Source of the DNA: an uncultured Eubacteriales bacterium
GTDB taxonomy: Bacteria > Bacillota > Clostridia > Oscillospirales > Oscillospiraceae
NCBI GenBank assembly: GCA_900553805.1
Contig: USEU01000046.1
Span: 1 to 16,793 of the forward strand
Direction: 5' to 3'
Length of the DNA stretch: 16,793 nucleotides
The translations under genes were made by a program, and so were the position numbers. Each line of letters opens with the position of its first letter. Positions within the stretch are counted from its first letter, which is position 1. The notes beneath the pieces were generated by a model. It did no database searches and was not told where the DNA came from. It saw only the letters and a list, made by a program, of their open reading frames with translations. Of this stretch, positions 6,658 to 15,762 are shown piece after piece.

Positions 6658-8094
6658 ATGGCAAAAGAGAAAAAGGTGGAGCAGATCACCGATATGGAGG
6701 TGGACTTTGCGCAGTGGTATACGGACGTGTGCCGGAAGGCCGAGCTGGTGGAGTACGCCTCCGTCAAAGGCTTTACCATTCTGCGCCCCTATGGCTACGC
6801 CATCTGGGAGAACATCCAGCGGATCATGGATGGCGAATTCAAAAAGACTGGCCATGAGAACGTGGCAATGCCCGTCCTGATCCCGGAGAGCCTGCTGAAA
6901 AAAGAGGGTGAGCTGGTCAATGGCTTTGCCCCTGAGGTGGCCTGGGTCACCATGGGCGGCAGCGAAAAGCTGGAGGAGCGTCTGGCCTTCCGGCCCACCT
7001 CTGAGACCATGTTCTGCGACCACTGGTCCAATGTTCTGCAAACCTACCGGCAGCTGCCCATGCTGTACAATCAGTGGTGCTCCGTCATCCGTTGGGAGAA
7101 AACCACCCGCCCCTTCCTGCGCTCCCGGGAGTTCTGGTGGCAGGAGGGACACACCATCCACGAAACCGCCGAGGAGGCCAAGGCCGAGACGGAGCAGCAG
7201 CTGAACTGCTACGCCAGCTTCTTCGAGAACGTTCTGGCCATCCCTGTGGTGCCCGGCCGAAAGACTGAGAAGGAGAAGTTCGCCGGTGCGGAAGCCACCT
7301 ACACCGTGGAGTGCATGATGAAGGATCACAAGGCGCTCCAGGGCGCTACCTCCCACTATTTCGGCGACAAGTTCAGCCGCGCCTACAACGTCACCTTTAC
7401 CGGCCGGGACAATAAGCTGCAATACCCCTTCCAGACCTCCTGGGGAAGCACGACCCGGATGATCGGCGCGGTGATCATGACCCACGGCGATAACAACGGC
7501 CTGGTGCTGCCCCCCAAGATCGCGCCCACCCAGGTGATCATCCTGCCCATCGCCCAGCACAAGCCCGGCGTGCTGGAGGCGGCCCGGAAGCTGAAGCAGC
7601 GCCTTGTGGATGCGGGCTTCCGGGTAAAACTGGATGACTCCGATAATTCCATGGGCTGGAAGTGCGCCGAGTACGAGATGAAGGGCGTGCCCCTGCGGGT
7701 GGAGTGCGGCCCCAGAGATCTGGAAAACGACCAGTGCGTCCTGGTGCGCCGGAACGACGGCGAAAAGACCATCGTCAAGCTGGAGGAGCTGGAGCAGGCC
7801 GTGGAAGCACAACTGGAGCTGGTGCAGAAGGGCTTGTATGAGAAGGCCAAAAAGAATCTGGACGAGCACATCTTCGAGGCGCACTCTTTGGAGGAAGCCA
7901 AGGAAGTGCAGGAGAAGAACGGCGGCCTGGTCAAAACCATGTGGTGCGGCGATGTGGAATGTGAGCAGAAAATGAAGGAAGTGGCGGGCATGTCCTCCCG
8001 CTGCATCCCCTTCCACCAGGAGCATCTGTCCGACACCTGCGCCTGCTGCGGCAAGCCTGCCAGCAAGATGGTCTATTGGGGTATCGCATATTAA
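6658..8094 (+). CDS. proS: Prolyl-tRNA synthetase (short, archaeal/eukaryote-like type)
   Basis: Charges tRNA-Pro with proline using ATP, in the cytoplasm. 478 aa fits the short class lacking the editing insertion that distinguishes the roughly 570-aa bacterial form. Class II motifs are clear: motif 1 region GFTILRPYGYAIWENIQ (about 38-54), AFRPTSETMF (110-119), motif 2 RPFLRSREFWWQEGHT (151-166), and a motif 3-like GSTTRMIGAVIMTHGD. An anticodon-binding domain follows. A C-terminal domain has clustered cysteines (CGDVEC, SRCIPF, DTCACCGKPA) as in zinc-binding members and ends in Tyr. The start is fixed by GGGAGG 8 bases upstream. It is transcribed alone and divergently from sdaA. No terminator is obvious in the 65 bp before the mobile element at 8160. 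Confidence 0.97.
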   Translation: MAKEKKVEQITDMEVDFAQWYTDVCRKAELVEYASVKGFTILRPYGYAIWENIQRIMDGEFKKTGHENVAMPVLIPESLLKKEGELVNGFAPEVAWVTMGGSEKLEERLAFRPTSETMFCDHWSNVLQTYRQLPMLYNQWCSVIRWEKTTRPFLRSREFWWQEGHTIHETAEEAKAETEQQLNCYASFFENVLAIPVVPGRKTEKEKFAGAEATYTVECMMKDHKALQGATSHYFGDKFSRAYNVTFTGRDNKLQYPFQTSWGSTTRMIGAVIMTHGDNNGLVLPPKIAPTQVIILPIAQHKPGVLEAARKLKQRLVDAGFRVKLDDSDNSMGWKCAEYEMKGVPLRVECGPRDLENDQCVLVRRNDGEKTIVKLEELEQAVEAQLELVQKGLYEKAKKNLDEHIFEAHSLEEAKEVQEKNGGLVKTMWCGDVECEQKMKEVAGMSSRCIPFHQEHLSDTCACCGKPASKMVYWGIAY

Positions 8095-8159
8095 TCATCG
8101 AGAAACGATCACCCAAAAGCCAGAGCCGGTCAGATGAGTGCTCGTAAGACAGTGATCCA

Positions 8160-8386
8160 TTAAGGCAACACCGCGCAATTGTGTCTGCGAGCCGCAGCCG
8201 TCCTTTTGCCCCACTTCTTCAGTTTGAAAAACGAGAAATATTGCGCAGCCGTTGCCAGCGTAAGCTGGCTTACGGATGCGGCATACCCCTTGCGGGTACA
8301 TACAGTATTCCTTCGTTTTCCAAACTTTGAATTGAGCCAAAAATCCAGGCTGGGGCTTCTTGCCAAATTGTGCGGTGTTGCCTTAA
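8160..8386 (+). mobile_element. MITE-like inverted-repeat element, complete copy (227 bp including TTAA ends)
   Basis: The ends 8160-8180 and 8366-8386 are inverted repeats matching at 20 of 21 positions (TTAAGGCAACACCGC at the left). TTAA at both ends would be the 4-bp target duplication. Inside, 8221-8234 pairs with 8313-8326 (13 of 14), and CGTAAG / CTTACG (8259-8264 / 8269-8274) pair across CTGG, so the element can fold into a long imperfect hairpin. It encodes no transposase. Bases 8334-8382 recur exactly at 1-49. The element lies between the proS stop and the gdhA promoter and may act as a transcription barrier (inference). Confidence 0.8.
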
Positions 8387-8390
8387 GTTT

Positions 8391-8426
8391 GATGCAAAAT
8401 GTCCAGATGGGGGCAGAGTTTGCATC
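8391..8426. repeat. 8-bp inverted repeat beside the mobile element
   Basis: GATGCAAA (8391-8398) and TTTGCATC (8419-8426) are perfect inverted repeats 20 bp apart, starting 5 bp after the element's right end. The TTTGCA core also occurs in the palindrome at 8550-8580. Its function is unknown. The rest of 8427-8549 holds nothing I can name. Confidence 0.4.
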
Positions 8427-8549
8427 CATGGTGAGGCAGTGAAATAATGGACGGGAAATTACTTGACAAAAGGGCGTTTTGAATTTCGCTCTGTAATGTG
8501 CTACAAAACCAGCGCCAATAATCGTCAAGCCTTGCGCTATATTGCCTTA

Positions 8550-8580
8550 TTTTGCAAGTTTTAAAAATAAACTTGCAAAA
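8550..8580. promoter_or_regulatory. Perfect 12-bp palindrome upstream of the gdhA promoter, candidate operator
   Basis: TTTTGCAAGTTT (8550-8561) and AAACTTGCAAAA (8569-8580) are perfect inverted repeats around a 7-base AT spacer. The right arm ends 5 bp before the -35 box. Position and symmetry suit a dimeric regulator, probably an activator given its upstream position (inference). As RNA it could also fold, but no upstream transcript obviously needs a terminator here. Confidence 0.6.
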
Positions 8581-8585
8581 AGTGA

Positions 8586-8614
8586 TTGCATTCCCAATGG
8601 AATTCTGGTACAAT
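8586..8614 (+). promoter_or_regulatory. gdhA promoter
   Basis: TTGCAT (8586-8591), a 17-bp spacer and TACAAT (8609-8614), with TGG just before the -10 (extended -10). Start of transcription is expected near 8621, giving a leader of about 86 bases. The same TTGCAT-N17-extended -10 design drives the Nudix operon at 13789-13817. Confidence 0.8.
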
Positions 8615-8703
8615 GGGCACCGTCGGTACGCGGTGGGAGAACATTTGCGTATGCAGCGCGAATCATCCCTCCGCTCTTTATTGAAGTACAAAGGAGTGCT
8701 TGA

Positions 8704-10041
<1,338 letters not shown>

Positions 10042-10060
10042 ATTTCTCAAGGGATTTGAA

Positions 10061-10092
10061 CGGGGCAGCTTCCGCATGGAGGCTGCCCCGTT
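10061..10092 (+). terminator. Hairpin after gdhA
   Basis: CGGGGCAGC (10061-10069) pairs with GCTGCCCCG (10082-10090). Four further pairs (one G-U) close on a GCAT loop, for a 13-bp stem that starts 19 bases after the stop codon. Only two T residues follow, so termination may be partial or the stem may protect the mRNA 3' end. Confidence 0.65.
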
Positions 10093-10157
10093 GTGCTGCG
10101 AAAAAGGGGTTGAAGTATAAAAAACAATCAATGCCTGATAAGTCCCATTAAAAGAAG

Positions 10158-10195
10158 ACCGGGGCAGCCCCGTTTTGGGAGCTGTCCCGGTTTTT
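10158..10195 (+). terminator. Rho-independent terminator between gdhA and the GtrA-like gene, probably bidirectional
   Basis: ACCGGGGCAGC (10158-10168) pairs with GCTGTCCCGGT (10181-10191) with one G-U, followed by TTTTT. A smaller stem CGGGG-CAG-CCCCG (10160-10172) followed by TTTT (10173-10176) is an alternative fold using the same 5' arm. On the minus strand the stem is followed by CTTCTTTTAAT, so it may also end the operon whose last stop codon is at 10216. Confidence 0.8.
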
Positions 10196-10215
10196 GCAGC
10201 TGTGGAAAAAGTGAA

Positions 10216-10638
10216 TTATTCCGCCTGTTTCTGCTTCTTTGCTGCTTCATTCGTATCCGTATCGTTGCGGAATACCACAAATTTATCGTACAGGAATTCG
10301 GTGACAAAATTGATGATCATGTTCAGCACGGTCACCACGTATTCATTCCAGCCCGCGCCCACCAGCGCTTTTTCCAGCCAGGTGGACAGCGGCGTGAATA
10401 CGCAGTAGAACAGCGCTACCAGCGCCATGGCCTTGGGCACATTCCCGGCGGACTGGAAGGTGTAGCGCCGGTTGAAGGTGAAGTTCCACAGCACGGACAG
10501 CACCAGGGCAATCAAATAGCTGATGTGCTCCGAAAGGGGCGTCAGCTCATTGAGCAGGGTGAACGATACGATCTGAATGATACCGGCACTGATGGAAAAC
10601 AGGGTAAATTTGATGGCCCGCAGTGTTTCCTTATTCAT
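10216..10638 (-). CDS. GtrA-family four-helix membrane protein
   Basis: 140 aa with four hydrophobic segments (about residues 10-30, 38-55, 68-86 and 97-117). The duplicated family signature is present as NFTFNRRYTF after helix 2 and NFVTEFLYDKFVVF after helix 4. GtrA-like proteins are thought to move lipid-linked sugars or act with glycosyltransferases in the cytoplasmic membrane; the specific role here is unknown. The charged, Lys/Gln-rich tail is probably cytoplasmic. The ATG overlaps the end of the cysteine desulfurase gene by 8 bases and has AGGAG upstream, so it is the last gene of the Nudix-mnmE operon. No glycosyltransferase gene is adjacent, which makes its place in this operon unexplained. 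Confidence 0.9.
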   Translation of the reverse strand: MNKETLRAIKFTLFSISAGIIQIVSFTLLNELTPLSEHISYLIALVLSVLWNFTFNRRYTFQSAGNVPKAMALVALFYCVFTPLSTWLEKALVGAGWNEYVVTVLNMIINFVTEFLYDKFVVFRNDTDTNEAAKKQKQAE

Positions 10639-11782
10639 GAAATTTGCTCCTGTCTGTTTTTACTCTGGGAAGGATATCCTGCTGGATGGCCTCCACCAAT
10701 GCGTCCAATTCCTCCTGGGTGTTCAGCCTGCTCAAGCTTACCCGGAACGTGCAGTCGATGATGTCCGGGCTGACGTTCATGGCCGTGAGCACATGGCTGC
10801 GGTGCCCCTTGGCGCAGGCGCTTCCGGCGGAAACGCAGATGCCGCGATCCTGCAATATGTTGATGGAATTCTGGGTGGGTACCCCCGGTACGGAGACGGA
10901 CAGAATGTGCGGCGCTTCATGCGCCCCGGTGAGCACGACCCCCGGCAGCACGGAAAGACGTTCGGAAAGCGCCGTCAGCAGCGCTGCCTCCCGGGCGTGA
11001 TCCTCCTGAAAGGTGGCATTTCCCACCGCCGCCGCCGCCGCAAAACCGAAGATCGCCGGCGTTCCCTCGGTGCCGCTGCGATAGCCGCCCTCCTGTCCGC
11101 CGCCCAGCAGCAGGGGAGGGAAGGACTTGAGCCGGGGGGAGATGTACAGCGCGCCCGCTCCCTTCGGTCCGTGGATTTTGTGGGACGATACGCTGATCAG
11201 GTCGGCCCCCAGCGTCCGCGCCTGAAAGGGAACCTTTAAGAAGCCCTGCACCGCGTCGGTGTGGAAAATGGCGTCGGGGCACAGCCGGTGGGTCAGCTTT
11301 GCCATCTGCGCGATGGGCATGACGGAGCCCACCTCGTTGTTTACCATCATCACAGAGACGAGAATGGTGTCCCTGCGCAGCGCGGCTTTTAAGTCCTCCG
11401 TGCTGACCCGGCCCATCCCGTCCGGCTTCAGATAGGTGACCTCGAAGCCCTGCGCTTCCAGCTCCTGCATGCAGTTCAGAATGGCGTGATGCTCCATGGC
11501 GGTGGTGACGATGTGCCTGCCCCGCTTGCCCAGCCGCTTGACGGCGCCCATCACTGCCCAGTTATCCGCCTCGGTGCCGCCGGAGGTAAAGAACACCCGC
11601 TCCGGCTCGGCCCCCATGGCGGCGGCCACCTGATGCCGCGCACCGCGCAGCTCCCGCGCCGCATCGATCCCAAAGGAGTACAGCGCACTGGGATTGCCCC
11701 ACTGCTCGGTCAGCGCCCTGGTGATCGCCTCCACCGCCTGTGGGCACGGCTTGGTGGTTGCGGAATTGTCCAAATAAACCAT
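10631..11782 (-). CDS. Cysteine desulfurase (NifS/IscS class, PLP-dependent)
   Basis: Takes sulfur from cysteine as an enzyme-bound persulfide, for Fe-S clusters or tRNA thiolation. The 383-aa protein has the class V aminotransferase fold: N-terminal YLDNSATT (3-10), SGGTEADN (67-74), H99 in EHHAIL, D176 in HTDAVQG, the PLP lysine K202 in SSHKIHGPKG, and the persulfide cysteine C323 in SAGSACAKGHRSHVL. The short active-site loop 'SACAKGHRSHVL' is common in clostridial paralogues. The start lies 11 bp after the mnmE stop with AAGGAAGAG in between. Next to mnmE, a role in supplying sulfur for s2U34 of tRNA through MnmA or a relay is reasonable but inferred. General Fe-S supply is the alternative. 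Confidence 0.95.
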   Translation of the reverse strand: MVYLDNSATTKPCPQAVEAITRALTEQWGNPSALYSFGIDAARELRGARHQVAAAMGAEPERVFFTSGGTEADNWAVMGAVKRLGKRGRHIVTTAMEHHAILNCMQELEAQGFEVTYLKPDGMGRVSTEDLKAALRRDTILVSVMMVNNEVGSVMPIAQMAKLTHRLCPDAIFHTDAVQGFLKVPFQARTLGADLISVSSHKIHGPKGAGALYISPRLKSFPPLLLGGGQEGGYRSGTEGTPAIFGFAAAAAVGNATFQEDHAREAALLTALSERLSVLPGVVLTGAHEAPHILSVSVPGVPTQNSINILQDRGICVSAGSACAKGHRSHVLTAMNVSPDIIDCTFRVSLSRLNTQEELDALVEAIQQDILPRVKTDRSKFHE

Positions 11783-11793
11783 ACTTCTCTTCC

Positions 11794-13152
11794 TTACTTT
11801 CCAACGCAGAACCGTTCAAAGATTCTGGCGGTAATATCCTCCCGCACCGTTGCGCCGGTGACCTCACCCATGGCCTGCATGGCAGCCTCCACATCCGTCA
11901 GCACCGCGTCCGGGGTCAGCCCCAGCTGTAAGCCCTTCAGGCTTTCCAGCATGGATCCATAGGCCCGGCGGCAGGCGTCGTATTGGCGGGCATTGGTCAG
12001 AATTGAGCCGTCGCAGGGCAGCGCTCCGGCGAACATCTCGTCTAAAATGTCCGGCAGAAGGTCAAGCCCCCTGTTTTCCGTAATGGAAACCGGCAGCACC
12101 ATGGTAAACGGCAGATCGCCGGGCTGCACGACGGTGCCCAGATCGGATTTGTTGATTAGTGCAATGGAGTTTGGGGCATCCAGACACAGCGAAATAATCT
12201 GCTGATCTTCCTGGGTCAGCGGCTGAGAGCCGTCGCAGATGAAAATTGCCAGGTCGGCCTCCTCCAGCGCCTGCCTGGAGCGCTGGACGCCCAGCGCCTC
12301 CACGGTATCGTCGGTTTCCCGGATACCGGCTGTGTCGATCAGCCGCAGCCGGGTGGAGCCGACCATGACGGACTCCTCCACGGTGTCCCGGGTGGTGCCG
12401 GGAATGTCAGTGACGATGGCCCGGTCGAAGCCGGCCAGCGCATTGAGCAGGCTGGATTTCCCCACATTTGGCCGCCCCACAATGGCGGCAGCCACGCCCT
12501 GGCGAAGGATCCGGCCCTGGCCGTAGGTTTTTAGCAGCGCATACAGCGCCTTGGCGCAGCCACGCAGGGTGGAGGCGTAGTTTGGCAATCCAAAATCCTC
12601 AATGTCCTCGTCTGGATAGTCCAGCACCGCGTGGAAATGACTGCACAGGTCGGTCAATTGATTATAAATCGGCACAAGCTTTTTTTGCAGCGCACCGCCT
12701 ACCTGCCCGGCGGCATTGGCGGCGGCGTCGGCGGTGTCCGCCTCGATCAGGTCGATTACGGCCTCCGCCTGGGTCAGATCCATCTTCCCGTTCAGGAACG
12801 CCCGCTTGGTGAATTCTCCCCGGCCGGCCGGCCTTGCTCCGGCCCGGTACAGCGCCTCCAGTCCGGCGGCCAGCACGGCGGGGGAGCCGTGGCAGTGGAA
12901 TTCCACCGTATCCTCCCCGGTGTAGCTGTGGGGCTGGCGGCAGCACACTGCCATGCATTGATCGATTACCCGCCCCTGGGCATCGTGCAGCGTCCCCATT
13001 ACCAGCTTCCGGCTGGGGGCCTGGGTCAGGGGATGACGCAGCGCGGTAAAAACCTGCTGTGCGATTTCGATACAGCCGTCCCCGCTCAGCCGGATAATCC
13101 CGATGGCGCAGACCTGACGCCCGGTGGAGACGGTAGCAATTGCGTCAGACAT
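11794..13152 (-). CDS. mnmE: tRNA uridine-5-carboxymethylaminomethyl modification GTPase MnmE
   Basis: With MnmG it installs the cmnm5 group on wobble uridine of tRNAs in a GTP- and tetrahydrofolate-dependent reaction. 452 aa, full length. The N-terminal folate-binding domain includes [15 protein letters not shown] (76-90) and [17 protein letters not shown]. The G domain is inserted in the helical domain: G1 GRPNVGKSS (226-234), G2 PGTTRDT (251-257), G3 DTAG (273-276), G4 NKSD (334-337). The C-terminus is CVGK (449-452), the conserved end carrying the reactive Cys. The ATG overlaps the Nudix gene's end by 8 bases, with GGAGG 5-6 bases upstream. In many Firmicutes mnmE sits with mnmG and yidC near oriC; here it is in a different operon. 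Confidence 0.97.
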   Translation of the reverse strand: MSDAIATVSTGRQVCAIGIIRLSGDGCIEIAQQVFTALRHPLTQAPSRKLVMGTLHDAQGRVIDQCMAVCCRQPHSYTGEDTVEFHCHGSPAVLAAGLEALYRAGARPAGRGEFTKRAFLNGKMDLTQAEAVIDLIEADTADAAANAAGQVGGALQKKLVPIYNQLTDLCSHFHAVLDYPDEDIEDFGLPNYASTLRGCAKALYALLKTYGQGRILRQGVAAAIVGRPNVGKSSLLNALAGFDRAIVTDIPGTTRDTVEESVMVGSTRLRLIDTAGIRETDDTVEALGVQRSRQALEEADLAIFICDGSQPLTQEDQQIISLCLDAPNSIALINKSDLGTVVQPGDLPFTMVLPVSITENRGLDLLPDILDEMFAGALPCDGSILTNARQYDACRRAYGSMLESLKGLQLGLTPDAVLTDVEAAMQAMGEVTGATVREDITARIFERFCVGK

Positions 13153-13753
13153 GCTCGCCTCCGCTTAAAAAAGCAAACGGATTTCCCTCACAAGAGATGA
13201 AATGCATCATCATATAGGCGCACTGGATAGAGACGTTTTCCTCTTTCAGAATTCTCCGGCATTCCGCCTTGTCGGCCAGCACCACCTGAATGTCCTCGGT
13301 GTCCTCCTGATGCTCGCTGGTGGGCAAGCCATGGCAGCGGCCAAACACCAGGCAGCAGCTTTCATCCGTCATGCCGTCGGTGGTGAAAAAGGGACGGCCA
13401 AACTCACTGGGGATCAGCTCCAGCTTCAGCCCGGTCTCCTCATACATCTCCCGGATGGCGGCCTGCTGTACATTTTCCCCCGGCTCCACCAGCCCGGCGG
13501 GAAATTCATATACATATCCGCCAACAGGATAGCGGTACTGACGCACCAGTACGACCTTCTCCCCCAGCAGACTGTAAATGGACACCCCGTTGGGGCGATT
13601 CTGATGGGTCACGGCAGTCAATGCCGCCGTGTCAGGATTCCGGGAGGCCATGTAATAGGGCGAGGTGCTCCCGTCCCGGTGGATGGCTTCCAGCTCATAG
13701 TAGCTTAAAAACCGGTTTCCCGCCTTCTTTTCAATTTTTCCAACGCCGCTCAC
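13145..13753 (-). CDS. Nudix hydrolase, ADP-ribose pyrophosphatase-like
   Basis: 202 aa starting at GTG 13753. The complete Nudix box runs from G87 to L109 (G-x5-E-x7-REMYEETGL), and an Arg-rich [17 protein letters not shown] precedes it, typical of the NudF/ADP-ribose pyrophosphatase branch. Mg-dependent cleavage of ADP-ribose or another nucleoside diphosphate derivative is expected; the substrate is not proved. The start is chosen because GGAGGG lies 7 bases before GTG. The upstream ATG at 13780 would lie at the very 5' end of the transcript predicted from the promoter at 13789-13817, and the one at 13810 lies inside that promoter. It is the first gene of a minus-strand operon with mnmE, which overlaps it by 8 bases. 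Confidence 0.92.
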   Translation of the reverse strand: MSGVGKIEKKAGNRFLSYYELEAIHRDGSTSPYYMASRNPDTAALTAVTHQNRPNGVSIYSLLGEKVVLVRQYRYPVGGYVYEFPAGLVEPGENVQQAAIREMYEETGLKLELIPSEFGRPFFTTDGMTDESCCLVFGRCHGLPTSEHQEDTEDIQVVLADKAECRRILKEENVSIQCAYMMMHFISCEGNPFAFLSGGEHV

Positions 13754-13788
13754 AGCGCTTCCCTCCAAAATCATTGTCATGTTCTTAC

Positions 13789-13817
13789 AATATAGCATTG
13801 AATGGCGCAAAATGCAA
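13789..13817 (-). promoter_or_regulatory. Promoter of the Nudix-mnmE-desulfurase-GtrA operon
   Basis: Reading the minus strand: TTGCAT (13817-13812), a 17-bp spacer ending in TGC, and TATATT (13794-13789). Transcription would start near 13782, 29 bases before the GTG. This supports the shorter Nudix start. Confidence 0.75.
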
Positions 13818-13885
13818 TCCTTTCGTATACTCCCGGAAAAAACAGGGAATAATGGTGGCGATCAAATCAGTGAAAGGAGCCGCCT

Positions 13886-15310
13886 ATGTCTCAGTTTCTC
13901 ACGGACAAGGAGATCCGGGCACTTTTTGGAAACGCCGGGGATTTTGTGACCCGGGAGCTATCGTGCAATGGCTTTACGCTCTATGCCTACGCGATCGACG
14001 GCCTGACCTCCGGGGCGGATACCTCGGAATATGTGTTCAAGCCCCTGACCGATCACCTCACCGGCGAAACCATGCAGCTGCTCTACGACAACGCCCTGCG
14101 GGGGGAGATCTATAACAGTGTGGCGGACGAATGCAAGGATCTGGACGACGTGGCGCTGAAGTTGGTCAACGGCTTCTGCGTGATTCTGTTTCCGGGCTCC
14201 GGCGCGCTGGCCTTCGAGGTCAAAACCGGCGAAAAACGCGGCCTGTCCGCCCCGGAGGTGGAAAACACCGTCAAAGGCCCCAAGGATGCCTTTACGGAGA
14301 CCGTCCGCACCAATACGAGCCTTCTGCGCCGCCACCTGCGCACCCCGGCCCTGCGCCTGGACGAGTCCCGGGTGGGCCGCAGGAGCCTGACCAATGTGAC
14401 AGTTGCCTGGGTGGAGGGAATTACATCTCCAACCTTGGTGGAGCGGATGAAGCAGCGCCTTGCTTCCATAGATGTGGACGGCTTTCTCACCCCCGGGGCG
14501 GTGGAGGAACATGTCACCGGCTCCCGCGCCACTGCGTTCCCTCTGCTGCAATACACCGAACGGGCAGATACCTTCTGCCTGGGTCTGCTGGACGGCCGGG
14601 TGGGCCTGCTGGTGGATGGATTGCCCCTGGGCTATCTGGCCCCGGTGGATTTGGGCTGCCTGATGGAAAGCCCGGAGGATCTGAGCCGGGACTATATCAC
14701 CGCCTCTTGTATCCGATTTCTGCGCTATGGGGCAATGCTGCTCAGCTTGCTGCTCCCCGGCTTTTATGTCGCGCTGACGGTATTTCATCAGCAAATGATC
14801 CCGCTGCCCCTTTTACGGGCCATGATCGAAAGCAAAAAGGATGTGCCCTTTCCGTCGGCACTGGAGGTGCTCAGCCTGCTGATCGCCTTTGAACTGTTGC
14901 AGGAGAGCGGCATTCATCTTCCCCAGGCGGTGGGACAGTCCGTTTCCACCGTGGGCGGGATCGTGGTAGGCACGGCTGCGGTGGAGGCTGGCTTTATTTC
15001 CCCTGCGGCGCTGATCGTGGTCAGCCTGGCAGGCACCTGCGGCTTCGTCCTGCCCAACCGGGACCTGGCCGAGGGGATCCGGGTGTGGCGGTTTGGGCTG
15101 GCTGTTCTGGGGGCATCTGCCGGATTGTTTGGCGTGACCTGCGGATTGATCGCACTGACCATTCATCTGGGCGGCCTGCAAAGCCTGGGGCTTCCATTCC
15201 TATCTCCGTTCCAAACCGATGAGGGAAATGAGATCCTGCGCCCGCGGATGAAGGAACAGATTTTTCGAAAAATCAGAATGAATCCATGTGACCGGAGGCG
15301 GCAGCGTTGA
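13886..15310 (+). CDS. Spore germination protein, GerA (A-subunit) family
   Basis: A-subunit of an inner-spore-membrane germinant receptor. 474 aa, normal for the family. A large hydrophilic N-terminal part (1-275) contains the family hallmark GPKDAFTETVRTN (131-143). It is followed by hydrophobic segments at about 281-303, 325-340, 354-388 (may be two) and 402-428, including PFPSALEVLSLLIAFELLQE, LPQAVGQSVSTVGGIVVG and AAVEAGFISP, all typical GerAA/SpoVAF features. A short basic C-terminal tail follows. AAAGGAG lies before the ATG at 13886. The downstream GerC-like gene overlaps its stop (TTGA). It is divergent from the Nudix operon across about 130 bp. No convincing sigma-G promoter is visible, though expression late in the forespore would be expected for the family. 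Confidence 0.93.
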   Translation: MSQFLTDKEIRALFGNAGDFVTRELSCNGFTLYAYAIDGLTSGADTSEYVFKPLTDHLTGETMQLLYDNALRGEIYNSVADECKDLDDVALKLVNGFCVILFPGSGALAFEVKTGEKRGLSAPEVENTVKGPKDAFTETVRTNTSLLRRHLRTPALRLDESRVGRRSLTNVTVAWVEGITSPTLVERMKQRLASIDVDGFLTPGAVEEHVTGSRATAFPLLQYTERADTFCLGLLDGRVGLLVDGLPLGYLAPVDLGCLMESPEDLSRDYITASCIRFLRYGAMLLSLLLPGFYVALTVFHQQMIPLPLLRAMIESKKDVPFPSALEVLSLLIAFELLQESGIHLPQAVGQSVSTVGGIVVGTAAVEAGFISPAALIVVSLAGTCGFVLPNRDLAEGIRVWRFGLAVLGASAGLFGVTCGLIALTIHLGGLQSLGLPFLSPFQTDEGNEILRPRMKEQIFRKIRMNPCDRRRQR

Positions 15311-15762
15311 AAAAACTGCTTCTGGCAGCGACAATTGTGCTTGCGTTTGCCGCCTTGCCCTCACCGGGAACAGAACTGGGGCAGCTGCACCCGGTATCCG
15401 TTTTGCTGGTAGACCGGGGAGAAAAGCTGGTTACTGTCAAAACGGACACCGGTCAGCTCGGAACCGGGGAGACCCTGTCCCTTGCCCTTCGGGAACTGCG
15501 GGAGACCACCCCGGGGCATTTTTTTCTGGATACAGCATCATACCTGGTTCTCTGCGGAGAGGTGGAGCCGATGATCCCGGAGCTTCAGCAGCTGCTGCGT
15601 CCCGGTGTCAGAACCTGCACTGCGGATGAGCAGGTGGATGGGGAGCAGCTGGCAGATTTCCTGAAGACCCATCCGCCGCAGGCCAGGCTGTCCGAGATCA
15701 CGGCGGAAACGCGGCTGCAAAATATTCATGCAATGGAGGGACGACTGATCCTTGAAGGATGA
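15307..15762 (+). CDS. Short GerC-like germination protein with signal peptide
   Basis: 151 aa starting at TTG, overlapping the GerA-like stop codon. Residues 1-22 look like a signal peptide or membrane anchor (MKKLLLAATIVLAFAALPSP). The rest follows the N-terminal domain pattern of Ger(x)C proteins: ELGQLHPVSVLLVDRGEKLV, a Thr-rich strand, then a segment like the 'S-x-lvigE' region (FFLDTASYLVLCGEVEP). Full-length GerAC proteins are about 350-400 aa lipoproteins. This one lacks a lipobox cysteine and the large C-terminal domain and stops at an intact codon, so it is either a reduced form or a decayed one. Assignment rests mainly on operon position plus this weak pattern. Confidence 0.65.
   Translation: MKKLLLAATIVLAFAALPSPGTELGQLHPVSVLLVDRGEKLVTVKTDTGQLGTGETLSLALRELRETTPGHFFLDTASYLVLCGEVEPMIPELQQLLRPGVRTCTADEQVDGEQLADFLKTHPPQARLSEITAETRLQNIHAMEGRLILEG

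Noticed and set aside
6589..8025. 478-codon open frame antisense to proS
   Set aside because: It is a shadow of proS with His/Leu/Gly-rich sequence and no family signature; it would start inside its own gene complement without a ribosome binding site.
8463..8500. TTGACA at 8463 as an additional gdhA promoter
   Set aside because: The only -10-like hexamer nearby (TGTAAT at 8492) is 23 bp away, too far.
8160..8528. Short open frames crossing the small mobile element on the minus strand
   Set aside because: They are produced by the palindromic element itself, lack ribosome binding sites and resemble no transposase.
11794..13152. Closeness to the replication origin because of mnmE
   Set aside because: mnmG, yidC, rpmH and dnaA are all absent and the neighbours are different, so position near oriC cannot be argued.
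13800..13830. Sigma-G promoter for the GerA-like operon
   Set aside because: GAATG at 13800 fits the -35 pattern but no CATnnTA-like -10 stands 17-18 bp downstream; the best candidate matches about half.
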